Part shown: in pieces, positions 44,590-53,765 of the stretch | Position numbering within the stretch: position 1 is the stretch's first letter | Layout: each line of letters opens with the position of its first letter | Assembly (NCBI RefSeq): GCF_004005845.1 | Contig: NZ_SADE01000004.1 | Location: forward strand, 1 to 64,000 | DNA: 64,000 nucleotides | Origin: Hwanghaeella grinnelliae | Lineage (GTDB): Bacteria > Pseudomonadota > Alphaproteobacteria > UBA8366 > Aestuariispiraceae | Reading direction: 5' to 3' | Notes under the pieces: model-generated | What the model was told of the DNA's origin: nothing | The model's database searches: none | The model's input: the letters and a program-made list of their open reading frames with translations, nothing else | Translations under genes and position numbers: made by a program

Positions 44590-46158
44590 ATGGCGTCTTG
44601 TGTCAGAGGCAACGGATTGAAGGACGTGTTTCTGGGTGGTTGCGGCAAAGTTGTGCCCGCGATTGTTGTTTCGATTCTGGCTTTGATGACGACGCCGGTC
44701 CAAGCCGATGGCCAAACGATACGGGACGACCTTTCCAAGGACGACGCGGCGCGCGTTGCAGCAGTAACGGCGCCAGCTACCAATTTTTCCGCCGCTGAAC
44801 AGTACGAACGCATGGCGGGCGGGGCCGGAACATCTTTAGCCAAGGCCGACCGGGACGCTTTTTCGCACGCCTTCGAAAATCTTTCGGCCGAAAAGCGGCA
44901 GGACTTTGTTTTAGGCAATGGTTTGTTCAAGAAGCTTTGGGTGTCGGCGCCGTCCTCGACCCAAGCGTCGGACGGCCTCGGACCTCTCTACAATGCGCGT
45001 TCTTGCCATCGCTGTCACATCAACAACGGCCGCGGACATCCCCCGGAGGGCCCTGGCGACAGGTCGGTGTCGATGTTCTTGCGGCTCTCAGTTCCGCCGC
45101 GGACAGCCGCGGAACAGGCGCTTCTGGACGATAAGAGGGCACTGCGTCTGCCGGAACCGACCTATGGCGGGCAGTTGCAGGAACTGGGTTTGCCCGGGCT
45201 GCATGCCGAAGGGCGAATGGTCGTCGCGTATGAGACTGTGAAAGTGGAATTGGGCGAAGGGGAGATCGTCGAGTTACGCCGGCCAAGCTATACCGTTGCG
45301 GGCTTGTCCCAGGGAGCGATGCGCGACGACGTCATGCTGTCCCCCCGCGTGGCACCGCCGATGATCGGGCTGGGATTGTTGGAAGCAATCCATTCCGCCG
45401 ATATTGTGGCAAAGTCGGATCCGGATGACCGGGACGGCGACGGTATATCCGGCCGGATCAATCTAGTGCGCGACAAATCGTCCGGGGCCTTGGTGCCGGG
45501 CCGCTTCGGGTGGAAAGCATCGATAGCAGGAATTGAGCAACAATCCGCCGAAGCATTCTCGGGCGATATAGGGATATCCACCCCAATGTTCCCTGATTCC
45601 TATGGCGACTGCACTGCCGCCCAAACCGAATGTCGCGGCCGTCAAATCGGCGTACAGGTGCGCTTGGGAGATACGGAGGCGCCGGATCCGATCCTTGATC
45701 TAGTTGCCTTTTACGCTAGGAATTTAGCGGTTCCCGCGCGACGGGATGTGAGCGACCCCGATGTCTTGAAGGGGAAGGCCCTGTTCCATCAGGCCGGATG
45801 TGCCGCTTGTCATACACCTAAATTCGTCACGGACCGAAATGCCCGTCAGCCGGAGCATCGCTTCCAATTGATTTGGCCCTATTCGGATATGTTGCTTCAC
45901 GATATGGGCGAAGCATTGTCCGACCATCGACCGGTAGGGGACGCGGCGGGCTCGGAATGGCGCACTGCTCCTTTGTGGGGGATCGGCTTGACCCATACGG
46001 TCAATGGGCACACCTATTTTCTGCACGACGGTCGGGCGCGTTCGCTTATCGAAGCCATCATGTGGCATGGGGGCGAGGCGCGGCAGGCCCGCGAAGCCGT
46101 CACGGCAATGTCGCGTAAAGAACGCCAATATTTGATCCGTTTTCTGGAGTCTTTGTGA
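44590..46158 (+). CDS. di-haem oxidoreductase (DUF1111 / DHOR family)
   Basis: 522 residues. A signal sequence ends around QADG (residue 36). Two c-type haem sites are visible: CHRCH near residue 139 and CAACH near residue 401, as in di-haem peroxidase-like 'thiol oxidoreductase' proteins that neighbour imelysin genes in many genomes. Periplasmic; the likely role is electron transfer for iron redox change during uptake, which is inference from context. The stop overlaps the next start (TGATG). Confidence 0.88.
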   Translation: MASCVRGNGLKDVFLGGCGKVVPAIVVSILALMTTPVQADGQTIRDDLSKDDAARVAAVTAPATNFSAAEQYERMAGGAGTSLAKADRDAFSHAFENLSAEKRQDFVLGNGLFKKLWVSAPSSTQASDGLGPLYNARSCHRCHINNGRGHPPEGPGDRSVSMFLRLSVPPRTAAEQALLDDKRALRLPEPTYGGQLQELGLPGLHAEGRMVVAYETVKVELGEGEIVELRRPSYTVAGLSQGAMRDDVMLSPRVAPPMIGLGLLEAIHSADIVAKSDPDDRDGDGISGRINLVRDKSSGALVPGRFGWKASIAGIEQQSAEAFSGDIGISTPMFPDSYGDCTAAQTECRGRQIGVQVRLGDTEAPDPILDLVAFYARNLAVPARRDVSDPDVLKGKALFHQAGCAACHTPKFVTDRNARQPEHRFQLIWPYSDMLLHDMGEALSDHRPVGDAAGSEWRTAPLWGIGLTHTVNGHTYFLHDGRARSLIEAIMWHGGEARQAREAVTAMSRKERQYLIRFLESL

Positions 46159-47282
46159 TGATTGGATGTGGATGGTTTGGTCGTCGGTTTTTGGGTCGAA
46201 GCATGTCGGTTTTGGCATTCTGCATAGCCGCTTTGACCGCTTCGACGGCATCCGGCGATGAAATCGACCTTTCGCCCGTACTATCCGAAATGGTCGATGG
46301 AGTGATCATTCCCGCATACGAGAAATTCGTTGAGGTATCTGAAGACGAAGTTATCGCGATAGAGTCGCTATGCGCAGGCCCGGACGAGGACACATTGAAA
46401 TCGGCACGGGCGGGATTTGCCACGCTCGTCTATGGGTTCTCGCGAATTGAAGCGATGCGTTTCGGCCCTGCCCGCGAGGAAAACCGGTTTGAAAGACTGT
46501 TCTTCTGGCCCGATCGCCGCAGCCGCGGTCTGCGCCAGGTAGAGGGGATCATCCAGGAAGAAGATACTTCCGCGCTCGATGCCGGGCAGTTGGCGGAAAA
46601 AAGCGTCGCTGTCCAAGGTTTGCTTGCGCTCGATTTTGCATTGTCCGACGACGAGGCCGAAGAGGATTTGCGCCGGAAAGGAAGTTTTCGGTGCGGTTAC
46701 GCCTTGGCGATTTCCCGCAGGATCGCCGCGACGGCCAAGAATTTGTTGGCGGATTGGAGCGGCCCAACCGGCTATGGCAATCAAATGAAGAATGCCGGGC
46801 CGGACCAGCCGGTTTACCGGACCAGCGGTGAGGCGATGCAGGAAATTCTGCGATCCGCCTCGGAAATGCTCACCATCGACAGGGACTTCAAGATTGCCCG
46901 CGTCATCGGTGAGCATGCCGGGGAAGCGAAATTGAAGCGCGCGCCGTTTTGGCGTTCGTCGCTCTGGTTGCGTGCGATCGACGGCAATATTGCTTTCGTC
47001 GAAGCGTTGTTCGCAGGCAATACACTTGCCGCCAAGCTGGACGATGAAAACAAGACATTGCCGAAAGAGTTGCGGTTCGAGTTGGAGCAGGCGCGGAAGG
47101 CGATCGCGGATGCTTCCGAACATGTCGAATTGGGCGTGGCCACGGATGGCATCGGTGACAAACCGCATGGCCTTCTAAAATACGCAACGGTGCCGCTGCA
47201 CGGTGCGGCCGATATCCTTGAGAGCCGGCTATCCCAGGCACTCGGTTTGACTATCGGTTTTAATTCGCTCGACGGGGATTGA
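46158..47282 (+). CDS. second imelysin-family protein
   Basis: 374 residues from ATG 46158 (TGATG overlap with the di-haem gene; GTG 46155 also possible). Signal peptide ends near ASG. FSRIEAMRFGPAREENRFERLFFWPDRRSRG is the conserved imelysin block, and RTSGEAMQEILRSASEML resembles the second bundle. The clean GxHxxE of the first copy is not evident: SVAVQGLLALDFAL takes its place, as in the 'algP7-like' branch, so this copy may bind metal differently. Confidence 0.85.
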   Translation: MIGCGWFGRRFLGRSMSVLAFCIAALTASTASGDEIDLSPVLSEMVDGVIIPAYEKFVEVSEDEVIAIESLCAGPDEDTLKSARAGFATLVYGFSRIEAMRFGPAREENRFERLFFWPDRRSRGLRQVEGIIQEEDTSALDAGQLAEKSVAVQGLLALDFALSDDEAEEDLRRKGSFRCGYALAISRRIAATAKNLLADWSGPTGYGNQMKNAGPDQPVYRTSGEAMQEILRSASEMLTIDRDFKIARVIGEHAGEAKLKRAPFWRSSLWLRAIDGNIAFVEALFAGNTLAAKLDDENKTLPKELRFELEQARKAIADASEHVELGVATDGIGDKPHGLLKYATVPLHGAADILESRLSQALGLTIGFNSLDGD

Positions 47283-47283
47283 A

Positions 47284-48378
47284 ATGGGCGGCAAGGCGGT
47301 GGACAGACGCGGTTTTCTGGCGGGGATGGCCGGGTTCTCCTTACTGGCGGTTTCCCCGGCCTTGGCCGATACGGGGCGTCGCATGGCCTTCATTTGCGCG
47401 ATGAAAGACAGGGAAGGCTACGGCGTTGCGGCGCTTTCCGCGTCCGGAGAAATTCTGCGCCGGGAACCCCTACCGGATCGGGCGCATGGTGCCGCCATTT
47501 CACCCGACGGTGAAACAGCGGTCATCCTTGCGCGGCGACCCGGACGGTATCTCGGCGTGATGGATTTGACGGGGCGCATGCCTTTCAAGATTAGGCCGCC
47601 GCGCCCGGACCGTTTGTTTTATGGGCATGGCTTTTTTTCGGCCGACGGAAAGCTGTTCTACGCGACGGAGAACGATTTCAAGAACGAAGCCGGCGTCCTT
47701 GGCGTCTACGACACAGCAGACGGTTTCAATCGGGTTGGCGAGCTTTCGTCCGGTGGCGTGGGGCCGCATGAAGCTATTCTTATGCGGGACGGAAATACGG
47801 CTGTTGTCGCGAATGGTGGGATCATCACGCACCCAGACTATCCGCGCGAAGAATTAAACTTGCCCACGATGGACTCGACCCTGGCTTATATCGACCTTGC
47901 TTCCCAAAAAGTGACGGCGGTTCAGCGTTTGCCGAAGGAACTTTATCAGATGTCGTTCCGGCATTTGGCTGAAGATGCGCATGGCACGGTGTGGATTGGC
48001 GGCCAGTACCACGGTTCGCCTGCCGATGTCGTTCCCATGGTTTTTGTTTCAAGGTTTGCGACAGGTGTGCGCGCCTTGTCGGCACCCGATGCGGTATTCC
48101 GGAATATGCGCCATTATGTCGGATCGGTTGCCGTGGATGCCGGTCATGGTCGGGTCGCGACCACATGTCCGCGCGGCGGCGTCTGGCAGGTTTGGGATTC
48201 CGCGAACCAGAACTTGATAGCAGAACGGCGGGTAATCGACATCTGCGGTGTGGCAGCCGGCCGGGAGGGCTTTGTTGCGGTAGATGGTTTGGGGAATTTT
48301 AGGGAGGGAGAAACTGTACTCTCCGCGCACCGTTCCGTGGCCTGGGACAACCACTTATTATCATTAAATAATATATAG
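47284..48378 (+). CDS. DUF1513 family beta-propeller-like periplasmic protein
   Basis: 364 residues, starting 1 nt after the second imelysin stop. The N-terminus MGGKAVDRRGFLAGMAGFSLL carries a twin-arginine-like RRGFL motif and ends at ALA, so it may be Tat exported. The body has repeated blades (HGAAISPDGETAVILARRPG; HGFFSADGKLFYATEND; GPHEAILMRDGNTAVVANGG) and ends with SVAWDNHLL. DUF1513 proteins accompany imelysins and DUF1111 proteins; function unknown. Confidence 0.87.
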   Translation: MGGKAVDRRGFLAGMAGFSLLAVSPALADTGRRMAFICAMKDREGYGVAALSASGEILRREPLPDRAHGAAISPDGETAVILARRPGRYLGVMDLTGRMPFKIRPPRPDRLFYGHGFFSADGKLFYATENDFKNEAGVLGVYDTADGFNRVGELSSGGVGPHEAILMRDGNTAVVANGGIITHPDYPREELNLPTMDSTLAYIDLASQKVTAVQRLPKELYQMSFRHLAEDAHGTVWIGGQYHGSPADVVPMVFVSRFATGVRALSAPDAVFRNMRHYVGSVAVDAGHGRVATTCPRGGVWQVWDSANQNLIAERRVIDICGVAAGREGFVAVDGLGNFREGETVLSAHRSVAWDNHLLSLNNI

Positions 48379-48413
48379 TTTGAGAACGACACGCATTTCC
48401 AAAAATCTAATGA

Positions 48414-48430
48414 TTGCGAATAGTTAGCAA
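48414..48430. promoter_or_regulatory. weak iron-box-like repeat upstream of bfr
   Basis: TTGCGAATAGTTAGCAA has TTGC/GCAA ends and an imperfect centre, and the TAATGAT just before it extends the likeness to a Fur site. It lies about 120 nt upstream of bacterioferritin. Weak match. Confidence 0.3.
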
Positions 48431-48550
48431 CTACTCTTCTTTCGTTCCGGACCAATTTCCGATATATAAACATCGTTGCGCGACGGAGCCGGAGCTTGCT
48501 TGATAAAGGTGACGGGCGCGCCACTCACCAACACAAAAAAAGGTGAAGAT

Positions 48551-49033
48551 ATGAAAGGCGACAAGGAAGTACTTAAACACCTGAACGGGATCCTCAAGAA
48601 CGAGCTGACCGCCATCAACCAGTATTTCCTGCATGCGCGGATGCTGAAGGATTGGGGTTACAAGAATCTTGCAGATACGGTTTATCACGAATCGATTGGC
48701 GAGATGAAACACGCCGACATGCTGATCGACCGCATCCTGATGCTGGACGGGCTTCCCAACCTGCAGGATCTGGGTAAGTTGAAGATCGGTCAGAATGTGC
48801 CGGAAATGTTCGAAGCGGACTTAGCGCTGGAAGAGACGAATCAGGGACAGCTAAAAACCGCCATCGTCAAATGCGAGGAAAAGCGGGACTTCGTGTCGCG
48901 TGAAATTTTCGAGAAGATACTGGACGATACCGAAGAACATATCGACTGGATCGAAACGCAGCAGCATCTTATTAGCCAGACCGGCCTGCCGAATTACTTG
49001 CAAGAGCATATGTTCGAGAAAGACGCCAGTTAG
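48551..49033 (+). CDS. bfr: bacterioferritin
   Basis: 160 residues from ATG 48551 (GGTGAAGAT upstream). Starts with the family's [12 protein letters not shown]. Haem ligand Met52 and ferroxidase residues Glu18, Glu51, His54, Glu94 and His130 are in register with E. coli Bfr by ungapped count. The position of Glu127 is Thr (DDTEEH), with Glu128 next to it. Forms a 24-mer that stores ferric iron. Faces bfd, which helps release it. Confidence 0.95.
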   Translation: MKGDKEVLKHLNGILKNELTAINQYFLHARMLKDWGYKNLADTVYHESIGEMKHADMLIDRILMLDGLPNLQDLGKLKIGQNVPEMFEADLALEETNQGQLKTAIVKCEEKRDFVSREIFEKILDDTEEHIDWIETQQHLISQTGLPNYLQEHMFEKDAS

Positions 49034-49224
49034 TCTTTCGCCGAACGTTGAGTGGGACGAACGGGTACAGGGGCGGCGCCGGTTTGGGTGTCGTCCCTTT
49101 CATTTAGGGATGCGGTCTTCAATGTTTCCCCAGCCGGTGCGCCGGGAGAAGCACTATCCGCGACAGAGGCGGGATATTCACCCGCCAAGTCCCGCCAGAC
49201 TTTCGCAGTTTTGAAGATAAACAT
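49030..49224 (-). CDS. hypothetical short protein downstream of bfd
   Basis: A 64-codon frame begins 5 nt after the bfd stop at ATG 49224 with AGGG close upstream, and its stop overlaps the bfr stop on the other strand. The start [17 protein letters not shown] is hydrophobic/amphipathic; the rest is Ala/Ser/Pro-rich and disordered. No family recognised. Supported mainly by position and spacing, so chance cannot be excluded. Confidence 0.35.
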   Translation of the reverse strand: MFIFKTAKVWRDLAGEYPASVADSASPGAPAGETLKTASLNERDDTQTGAAPVPVRPTQRSAKD

Positions 49225-49229
49225 TGGCC

Positions 49230-49439
49230 CTAGGCCGCCACAACCCGGCCTTCCCCATCGGGGATAGCCCAATTGTCGTCGCGGTGCTCACGCATCATTT
49301 CAGCAATGTTTTCAGCGCAGCAACCGCATTGGCGCTCAGCACCGCAGGCGCGGTAAACATCGTCCACGGACCCGTGCCCTTGTGCGATCGCGTCTTTTAA
49401 TTCGCTATCACTGAGCGCGTTGCAGATGCAGATGAACAT
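49230..49439 (-). CDS. bfd: bacterioferritin-associated ferredoxin Bfd
   Basis: 69 residues from ATG 49439 with GGAGGAAG upstream. The [2Fe-2S] ligands are arranged as CIC near the start and CGCC after a 30-residue gap, the Bfd fold signature. Bfd binds bacterioferritin and reduces its core iron for release. Convergent with bfr. A Fur-like box lies upstream, so it is induced in iron shortage. Confidence 0.95.
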   Translation of the reverse strand: MFICICNALSDSELKDAIAQGHGSVDDVYRACGAERQCGCCAENIAEMMREHRDDNWAIPDGEGRVVAA

Positions 49440-49474
49440 GCGCTTCCTCCATAACTGAACGAAACACACTTAGT

Positions 49475-49493
49475 GATAATGCGAGTGATTGTC
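49475..49493. promoter_or_regulatory. fur box: Fur box upstream of bfd
   Basis: GATAATGCGAGTGATTGTC agrees with the 19-bp Fur consensus at 14 positions by direct count and retains the full GATAATG half. It is 36 nt upstream of the bfd ATG (minus strand), right where a promoter-overlapping operator is expected. Confidence 0.65.
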
Positions 49494-49547
49494 AATTGCG
49501 TGAAAGAATTCTCGCATTTGTGTGAACGCGGATAGCGCGATTTCGCG

Positions 49548-51080
49548 TCAGTGACCGGGCGGGTGTGTGTTTTCAGGTTTCATCGGGTAGGCGGCGGGCA
49601 AGAGAACCAAGCCCAGAGCGGTCAGTCCCCCGATCACCAGCCAAGCCTCGTTTACCGCCAAGACCAGTCCGGCTTTTTCGAACATCGGCCGCACGAATGA
49701 CATCATCTCCGGTGACAAAGCCGTGCCGTCGGATGGCACCATATCCAGCGGGATGCCGACGAAATTGGCGGCTTCCGGATCTTTCGCAAGAACGCGATCA
49801 CCAAGCGCCGAGGCATGATGTGGGGCACGTTGCCAAAGGATCGTATCGACCAGTGCAATCCCGATGGCGCCACCTAGATTCCGCATCAGGTTGAACAAGG
49901 CGCTTCCGTCGGGGACGTCTTCCGCGCGCAACAGGCCCAGCGCCAGGCGGGTCGGTGGCAGCAGGCAAAACATGATCGACACACCGCGGACGATTTGTGG
50001 CCAGAACATCTCGTCGAAATCGGTGGCGGTGGTTTGAAAGCCGCTCATCCCCAAGCCAATCGCGAAACCGACAAAGCCGATGAGGCTGAGAAGCCGTGGG
50101 TCGATCCTCCGCTCTAACTGTACGGCAATGGGGGCCGTCGCCAGCTGCGCGGCGCCGGTCACCAGCATAGTCAGCCCGATCTCCAGCGGTGAGTGGCCGC
50201 GAACAAGACCCAGGAAGACCGGCATCAAATAGACTGAGGCGAATAGCCCGATACCGAACAGAAAGCTCAGACCGCAGGCGACCGCGAAGTTCCGGTCCGC
50301 GAATAGTCGCAGCCTGGCGACAGGCGTTGCGGCTGCCAGACTGCGCGCGATGAAGCCGCCGGCGGCCAGGACCGATGCGATGAGTAGGACAAGAACCGGT
50401 ATCGCCGTCCATCCGTCGGACGGCCCATCCTTCAAACCGATTTCCAGACAGGTAAGACTGACTGCCAGCAGGATAACGGCGGCCCAATCCAACCGTGACA
50501 AAAGGCTCAAGCGCGTTTCCTCGCGCGGGACGGTCATTGCCGCGATGGCCAGGGCCGCAATGCCCGGCACGATGTTTACCAGAAACAGCCAGGACCAGTC
50601 GAAAGTGTCGGTGATATAGCCGCCGACCGTCGGTCCGATGGTTGGGGCCAGAACCGCGAGACCACCGGCTATGGTGGTCGCCATCGCCTGTTTCTTTTCC
50701 GGGAACAACAGAAAGACGGCTGAAAATACCAGTGGGATCAGGCAGCCGCCGGAAAATCCCTGTATGGTTCTGGCAATGATCAGCAGCTCGAACCCGTAAG
50801 AATAGGCGCAGCCGACCGATGCCAGAAGAAAGACCGAGAGGGATATCAGGAATATCCCCCGCAAGCCAAAGCTGCGGGTCAGAAACCCGGTAAGGGGAAT
50901 CGCGATGACCTCAGCGATGAGATAGGCGGTTTGAACCCAACTCATCTGCTCGTTGGGGATATCCAGCGCGGCGCTGATCGCCGGCAGGGATGTTACAACG
51001 ATTTGAATATCAAGGATCGCCATGAACATGCCGAGGCACATGGCGATGAACCCAATCCAGCGGGCGGAGTTTTGGAGCAT
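49548..51080 (-). CDS. MFS drug exporter, DHA2 (EmrB/QacA) family
   Basis: 510 residues with 14 hydrophobic helices. The DHA2 signatures are visible: LDIQIVVTSLPAISAAL in helix 1, WVQTAYLIAEVIAIPLTGFL, and GPTVGGYITDTFDWSWLFLVNIVPG (motif C in helix 5). Exports hydrophobic or cationic compounds in exchange for protons. No EmrA-like membrane-fusion gene adjoins it, so it may act alone. TTTGGAG precedes the ATG. Confidence 0.92.
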   Translation of the reverse strand: MLQNSARWIGFIAMCLGMFMAILDIQIVVTSLPAISAALDIPNEQMSWVQTAYLIAEVIAIPLTGFLTRSFGLRGIFLISLSVFLLASVGCAYSYGFELLIIARTIQGFSGGCLIPLVFSAVFLLFPEKKQAMATTIAGGLAVLAPTIGPTVGGYITDTFDWSWLFLVNIVPGIAALAIAAMTVPREETRLSLLSRLDWAAVILLAVSLTCLEIGLKDGPSDGWTAIPVLVLLIASVLAAGGFIARSLAAATPVARLRLFADRNFAVACGLSFLFGIGLFASVYLMPVFLGLVRGHSPLEIGLTMLVTGAAQLATAPIAVQLERRIDPRLLSLIGFVGFAIGLGMSGFQTTATDFDEMFWPQIVRGVSIMFCLLPPTRLALGLLRAEDVPDGSALFNLMRNLGGAIGIALVDTILWQRAPHHASALGDRVLAKDPEAANFVGIPLDMVPSDGTALSPEMMSFVRPMFEKAGLVLAVNEAWLVIGGLTALGLVLLPAAYPMKPENTHPPGH

Positions 51081-51281
51081 GACGGCCTTACGCCTTACGA
51101 CTGTGAGGAATTGGGGTGCGATTGATTAGCACAGGAGTCGCCCCGGTGCGCTATTCGGACTTTTCATGAGGGCTTTCGGGGTATCCAATGCAACTCATCC
51201 GTTACGGTGATTTTCGGTGGCGCCCAGGCCGCCGACTGCGCCGGGTTGTTTTGCCATATATCTCTCCGGGGACTTCCTGCC

Positions 51282-52385
51282 ATGTCACCACGCGCACATC
51301 CACATCTGCTCGACCTACCGATCCTGCCGATCGGAGAAAGTTCCGTGCCTGGAGCCAAGCGGATTGTTCCGTTGGCTAACAACGAAGCGACAGAGCCGCC
51401 TTCGGCCGCCGCGCAGGAAGCGGCCAGGAAAGCGATGGCGGGTGCGAATTTTTATCCCAGCGTAACGCATGCTGAACTTAAAAGCGCGATAGGCGCGGCC
51501 TATGGGGTCGATCCGGCCAAAGTGGTCTGCGGCAATGGGTCAAGTGAGATTATAGCACTCCTGGCGCAGGCTTATGCCGGGCTGGGCGATGAAGTAATCA
51601 TCGGCCGCCACGGCTATCTGTATTTTTCGATCTGTGCGCGAATGGCAGGCGCTGCACCGGTCTATGCGGTTTCCGCCGGCAATGCCAATCACCTCAGTTT
51701 CGGATTGCAGGCGGCCTTGGATGCGGTGACGCCCAAGACCCGGATCGTGTTCCTGGACAATCCCTGCAATCCCTTGGGCACCTATGTGTCCCGCAATGAT
51801 TTGAGGACTTTCCGGGACAAGTTGCCGGAGGATGTGCTGCTGGTTATCGACGGTGCATATGCTGACTATGCTACGGCCGATGATTTCGACCCGGGCGACG
51901 ATTTGGTGCTGGCCGGCGAGAACACGGTCGTCTTGCGAACCTTTTCCAAGATATACGGCCTTGCGGGGTTGCGGGTCGGATGGGCCCATGCGCCGGCATC
52001 GGTGGAAGAAGTTCTGAACAAGGTGATGCGGCCGGGTAATCTTTCCAGCGTGTCACTCGCGGCAAGCGAAGCGGCGGCCAAGGAACAAGCCCTTGTCGTG
52101 AACCGACGGAAGAGGAACCAACTGGCGCGCGATGCTTTCGCGGCATCGCTTGAAGCCGATCTGGGATTCACGGTCTTGCCGAGCCAGGCGAATTTCCTAT
52201 TGGTCACACCACCGCCAAATGCACCGATGGATGCATCGGCCCTATACGAGGGATTGATGGCGGAAGGCGTCCTGGTCCGGCAAATGGGGCCGTACCAATT
52301 GCCGGATAGTTTACGGATCAGTGTTGGCACGGACGAAGAGATGAATATCGCCCTGGCAGCGATCAAAATGTTGGAGGCAGCATGA
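51282..52385 (+). CDS. hisC: HisC-like PLP aminotransferase
   Basis: 367 residues from ATG 51282; upstream in-frame ATG 51207 is not HisC-like. Fold-type I class-I/II enzyme: LANNEATEPPS near the start, VVCGNGSSEIIALLA (PLP phosphate site), FLDNPCNPLGTYVS, VIDGAYADYA, and the Schiff-base lysine in TFSKIYGLAGLRVGWA. Histidinol-phosphate or aromatic amino-acid transaminase are both possible; no other his genes are nearby. Overlaps the next gene by ATGA, tying the two functionally. Confidence 0.85.
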   Translation: MSPRAHPHLLDLPILPIGESSVPGAKRIVPLANNEATEPPSAAAQEAARKAMAGANFYPSVTHAELKSAIGAAYGVDPAKVVCGNGSSEIIALLAQAYAGLGDEVIIGRHGYLYFSICARMAGAAPVYAVSAGNANHLSFGLQAALDAVTPKTRIVFLDNPCNPLGTYVSRNDLRTFRDKLPEDVLLVIDGAYADYATADDFDPGDDLVLAGENTVVLRTFSKIYGLAGLRVGWAHAPASVEEVLNKVMRPGNLSSVSLAASEAAAKEQALVVNRRKRNQLARDAFAASLEADLGFTVLPSQANFLLVTPPPNAPMDASALYEGLMAEGVLVRQMGPYQLPDSLRISVGTDEEMNIALAAIKMLEAA

Positions 52386-53530
52386 GCGGACCAAAACAGG
52401 CTTCGAACGAAAACGCTGCCCCCGGCGCAAGCCGAAGCGGCGCTTTGCCGAACCCGGATATGACGGAAGCGGCAGAGGTCGTGCTGCCCTGCGCGGATTT
52501 CGACGCATGTCTGGAATTTTATCGGCACGAACTTGGTTTCAAGATCGAAACCATCTATCCGGCGGACAAGCCGACAACGGCGATCGTTTTCGGCCATGGT
52601 GTCCGGTTGCGGCTGGAGCGTAGCGCGGAGCCTGCCGCGGTCACTTTGCGCCTGACGAGTACCGATCCAGCCTTCAAGGCGCCGGTCGATGTCACCGCGC
52701 CGAACGGTGCGCGGATCATCATCGCGCCGAAGGACAAAGGTTATATCCTACCGCCCATCGACCAATCCTTCGTCTTTCAACCGATCGGCGAGGAGCCGGA
52801 TTGGGGGGCGGGGCGCGCCGGGATGCTATACCGCGACCTGATACCGAACCGGCAGGGCGGCCGGTTCATTGCCTCTCACATTCAAATTCCGACCGGGGGG
52901 CCTGTTCCCGACTACGTGCATTTCCACAAGGTCCGGTTTCAGATGATCTACTGCAAGGCAGGCTGGGTCCGGCTTGCTTATGAAGACCAGGGCGAACCCT
53001 TCATCATGAAAGCGGGGGACTGCGTCTTGCAGCCGCCGGAAATCAGACACCGGGTACTGGAATGTTCGGACGGGTTGGAAGTCGTCGAAATCGGCTGTCC
53101 GGCGGAACATCCGACCATGGTTGATCACGCAATGACCTTGCCGACGGGCAAACTGGACCCGGACAGGGACTTCAACGGACAGCTTTTTGTCCGTCACGAC
53201 GCGGGAAAAGCGACTTGGCATCCATGGCGCTTCGATGGTTTTGAGTATCGTGATCTTGGGATTGAGGCTGCGACACATGGCCTGGCGCGGGTTCGCGTTG
53301 CCAAGGCCGTGGGCCTAACGGATGCCAAAGGGAAAACGGCATTCCATACCGGAGAATTCCTGTTCCTGTTCGCGCTATCCGGTCATGGATCGCTGTCGGT
53401 TGAGGGGGAGGGCGTGTTCAAACTGTCACCCGGCGACTCGACCGTCATTCCGGCGGAGACGCCGTTCAGCGTCAACAGCGACAGCGATGGATTGGAACTG
53501 CTGGAAATCGGAATTCCTGCCGAAGACTGA
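52382..53530 (+). CDS. glyoxalase-like/double-cupin fusion protein
   Basis: 382 residues. Domain order: a vicinal-oxygen-chelate (glyoxalase/bleomycin-resistance) domain at about 30-115 (VLPCADFDACLEFYRHELGFKI), a cupin at about 155-245 with metal-ligand candidates YVHFHKV and PEIRHRV, and a second cupin at about 285-380 with GHGSLSVEGE and LSPGDSTVIPAETPF but few histidines, so probably not metal-bound. No signal peptide. Coupled to the HisC-like gene. The likely role is a small-molecule conversion, substrate unknown. Confidence 0.8.
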   Translation: MSGPKQASNENAAPGASRSGALPNPDMTEAAEVVLPCADFDACLEFYRHELGFKIETIYPADKPTTAIVFGHGVRLRLERSAEPAAVTLRLTSTDPAFKAPVDVTAPNGARIIIAPKDKGYILPPIDQSFVFQPIGEEPDWGAGRAGMLYRDLIPNRQGGRFIASHIQIPTGGPVPDYVHFHKVRFQMIYCKAGWVRLAYEDQGEPFIMKAGDCVLQPPEIRHRVLECSDGLEVVEIGCPAEHPTMVDHAMTLPTGKLDPDRDFNGQLFVRHDAGKATWHPWRFDGFEYRDLGIEAATHGLARVRVAKAVGLTDAKGKTAFHTGEFLFLFALSGHGSLSVEGEGVFKLSPGDSTVIPAETPFSVNSDSDGLELLEIGIPAED

Positions 53531-53765
53531 CCAACCGGGACGGTGTGTGACGTATTGAAACGGGGTTGTCCGCCTCCGATTTATCGGGAAGGGCGAAAAA
53601 TCCCGAATAACGCTGCTGGTATGCGGTTTGCAGTCGGATATGCTAGTGAAAGCAAACGTGTCGTGGCTATACTGTAGCAAGTCGTGGCGGAGGTGATGCT
53701 CCGCCGCGGGTTTTCTGATTCCGGCCGCAAATTGTCGCGCCAGTGGAACTGATGGAACGGATCGA

